A stretch of DNA of 6,866 nt from Planctomycetaceae bacterium (lineage in GTDB: Bacteria; Planctomycetota; Planctomycetia; Pirellulales; UBA1268): the NCBI GenBank assembly GCA_030616935.1, contig JAUWWJ010000086.1, forward strand, positions 1-6,866, in the 5' to 3' direction. Positions 6,312 through 6,866 of the stretch are shown here, piece after piece. A model generated the notes under the pieces. The model did no database searches and had not been told where the DNA came from. It was given only the letters and a program-made list of their open reading frames with translations. The stretch's first letter is position 1; the number at the start of each line of letters is the position of its first letter. Position numbers and translations under genes: made by a program.

Positions 6312-6866
6312 GGTGTACTTCTACGGCGAGTCTCAACAGCGACTTGGTCGAGTAAGTCATTCAAAACCTTCTGAATGGAAGGTTGTTGAGATGTGGCAAA
6401 GGGTTGTAACGAGATCAATCTGCCGTCAGATCTCAACATGTCACCCTCAGTTGAGTGGCTGAGGCTGGCACAACCAAGACGAATACTATTTCCATGTTTT
6501 GGTAGTGGGAATGTATCAGAGACATGAATGACTGTTTTTTGTTTTGCGGATTTAGCCATCAAGTCTTCAATTCGAGATGGTATGCGACCAATAATGAGAA
6601 TGCAATCGACTTCTTCTCGTTCAATGAGCCGTTGGGCGTCAGCCTCTGCTGGCAAAAACTCACTTCCGGCGTTAGATGCAAATGGAATTGCACCAGGTGA
6701 TCCAAACCGCCATGTACAAACAGTGGAAGCTCCAGCACAGTTACCACCTCCCACATTGGCTTCTGCGTTGAGTCGTATTCCGAAGGAGGGCTTCTGATGG
6801 GCAAGTGATCGTGTGAGGTGTGAGAGGCTCCAGCTAACAAGGCCCGTCTGTTCAGTTATTGTGGAA
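6308..6866 (-). CDS. fhcB: Formyltransferase/hydrolase complex subunit B, C-terminal part (5' end outside the window)
   Basis: The frame is open to the right edge (first whole codon 6865-6863), so only the last 185 residues are seen. The GTG at 6754 is internal, because conserved sequence continues upstream of it (FGIRLNAEANVGGGN). FhcB is the bacterial relative of archaeal formylmethanofuran dehydrogenase subunit B. The family-like segments are NVGGGNCAGASTVCTWRFGS, EREEVDCILIIGRIPSR, KTVIHVSDTFPLPKHGN and STEGDMLRSDGRLISLQP. Archaeal FwdB binds a molybdopterin or tungstopterin and an iron-sulfur cluster, whereas bacterial FhcB is regarded as lacking redox activity and having a structural role; the residues that decide this lie outside the window. 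The identification rests on these motifs plus the overlapping fhcA. The protein acts in the cytosol in the Fhc complex for formaldehyde oxidation or C1 transfer. Confidence 0.85.
   Translation of the reverse strand, partial: STITEQTGLVSWSLSHLTRSLAHQKPSFGIRLNAEANVGGGNCAGASTVCTWRFGSPGAIPFASNAGSEFLPAEADAQRLIEREEVDCILIIGRIPSRIEDLMAKSAKQKTVIHVSDTFPLPKHGNSIRLGCASLSHSTEGDMLRSDGRLISLQPFATSQQPSIQKVLNDLLDQVAVETRRRSTP

Noticed and set aside
1..6866. CRISPR arrays, tRNA or rRNA genes, insertion sequences, phage or defence genes
   Set aside because: No direct-repeat array, structural RNA signature, transposase, integrase or known defence domain was seen on either strand.

Overview
The window most likely comes from a planctomycete or a close relative; this is inferred from gene content, not from a marker gene. 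Two features point there. One is a very long OstA/LptA-like protein built from repeated beta-rich modules. The other is a pair of bacterial formyltransferase/hydrolase (Fhc) genes of the tetrahydromethanopterin-linked C1 pathway, which in bacteria is known mainly from methylotrophic proteobacteria and Planctomycetes. Base composition looks moderate and even, and I see no insertion sequence, integrase, tRNA, rRNA or CRISPR array.

Layout, left to right: (1) the C-terminal 698 residues of a large OstA/LptA-like protein on + (2-2098), open at the left edge. (2) An alpha/beta-hydrolase-fold protein on - (2208-2978), convergent with it; an 11-bp perfect inverted repeat sits at the junction and covers the hydrolase stop codon. 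(3) Across a spacer of about 100 bp, a divergent hypoxanthine phosphoribosyltransferase gene on + (3082-3603) with a clear Shine-Dalgarno. (4) A GT4-like glycosyltransferase on + (about 3676-4755), possibly co-transcribed with hpt. (5) Only 10 bp further, convergent, the end of fhcA on - (4766-6311). It is preceded by fhcB on - (6308 to the right edge), whose stop codon overlaps the fhcA start as ATGA.

Functionally there are two themes. The OstA-like protein and the glycosyltransferase suit envelope glycolipid or polysaccharide biology. FhcB and FhcA belong to the complex that releases formate from formyl-tetrahydromethanopterin during formaldehyde oxidation. Hpt is purine salvage, with no clear link to either.

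The two most notable irregularities are a one-base frameshift in fhcA at a run of eight A (mRNA sense), which separates the conserved HxH metal site from the conserved catalytic Asp, and the hydrolase-fold protein, which carries Asp at the nucleophile elbow (GYDMGG) and seems to lack the catalytic His. I did not find a clearly new multi-gene system; these protein-level anomalies are the best leads.
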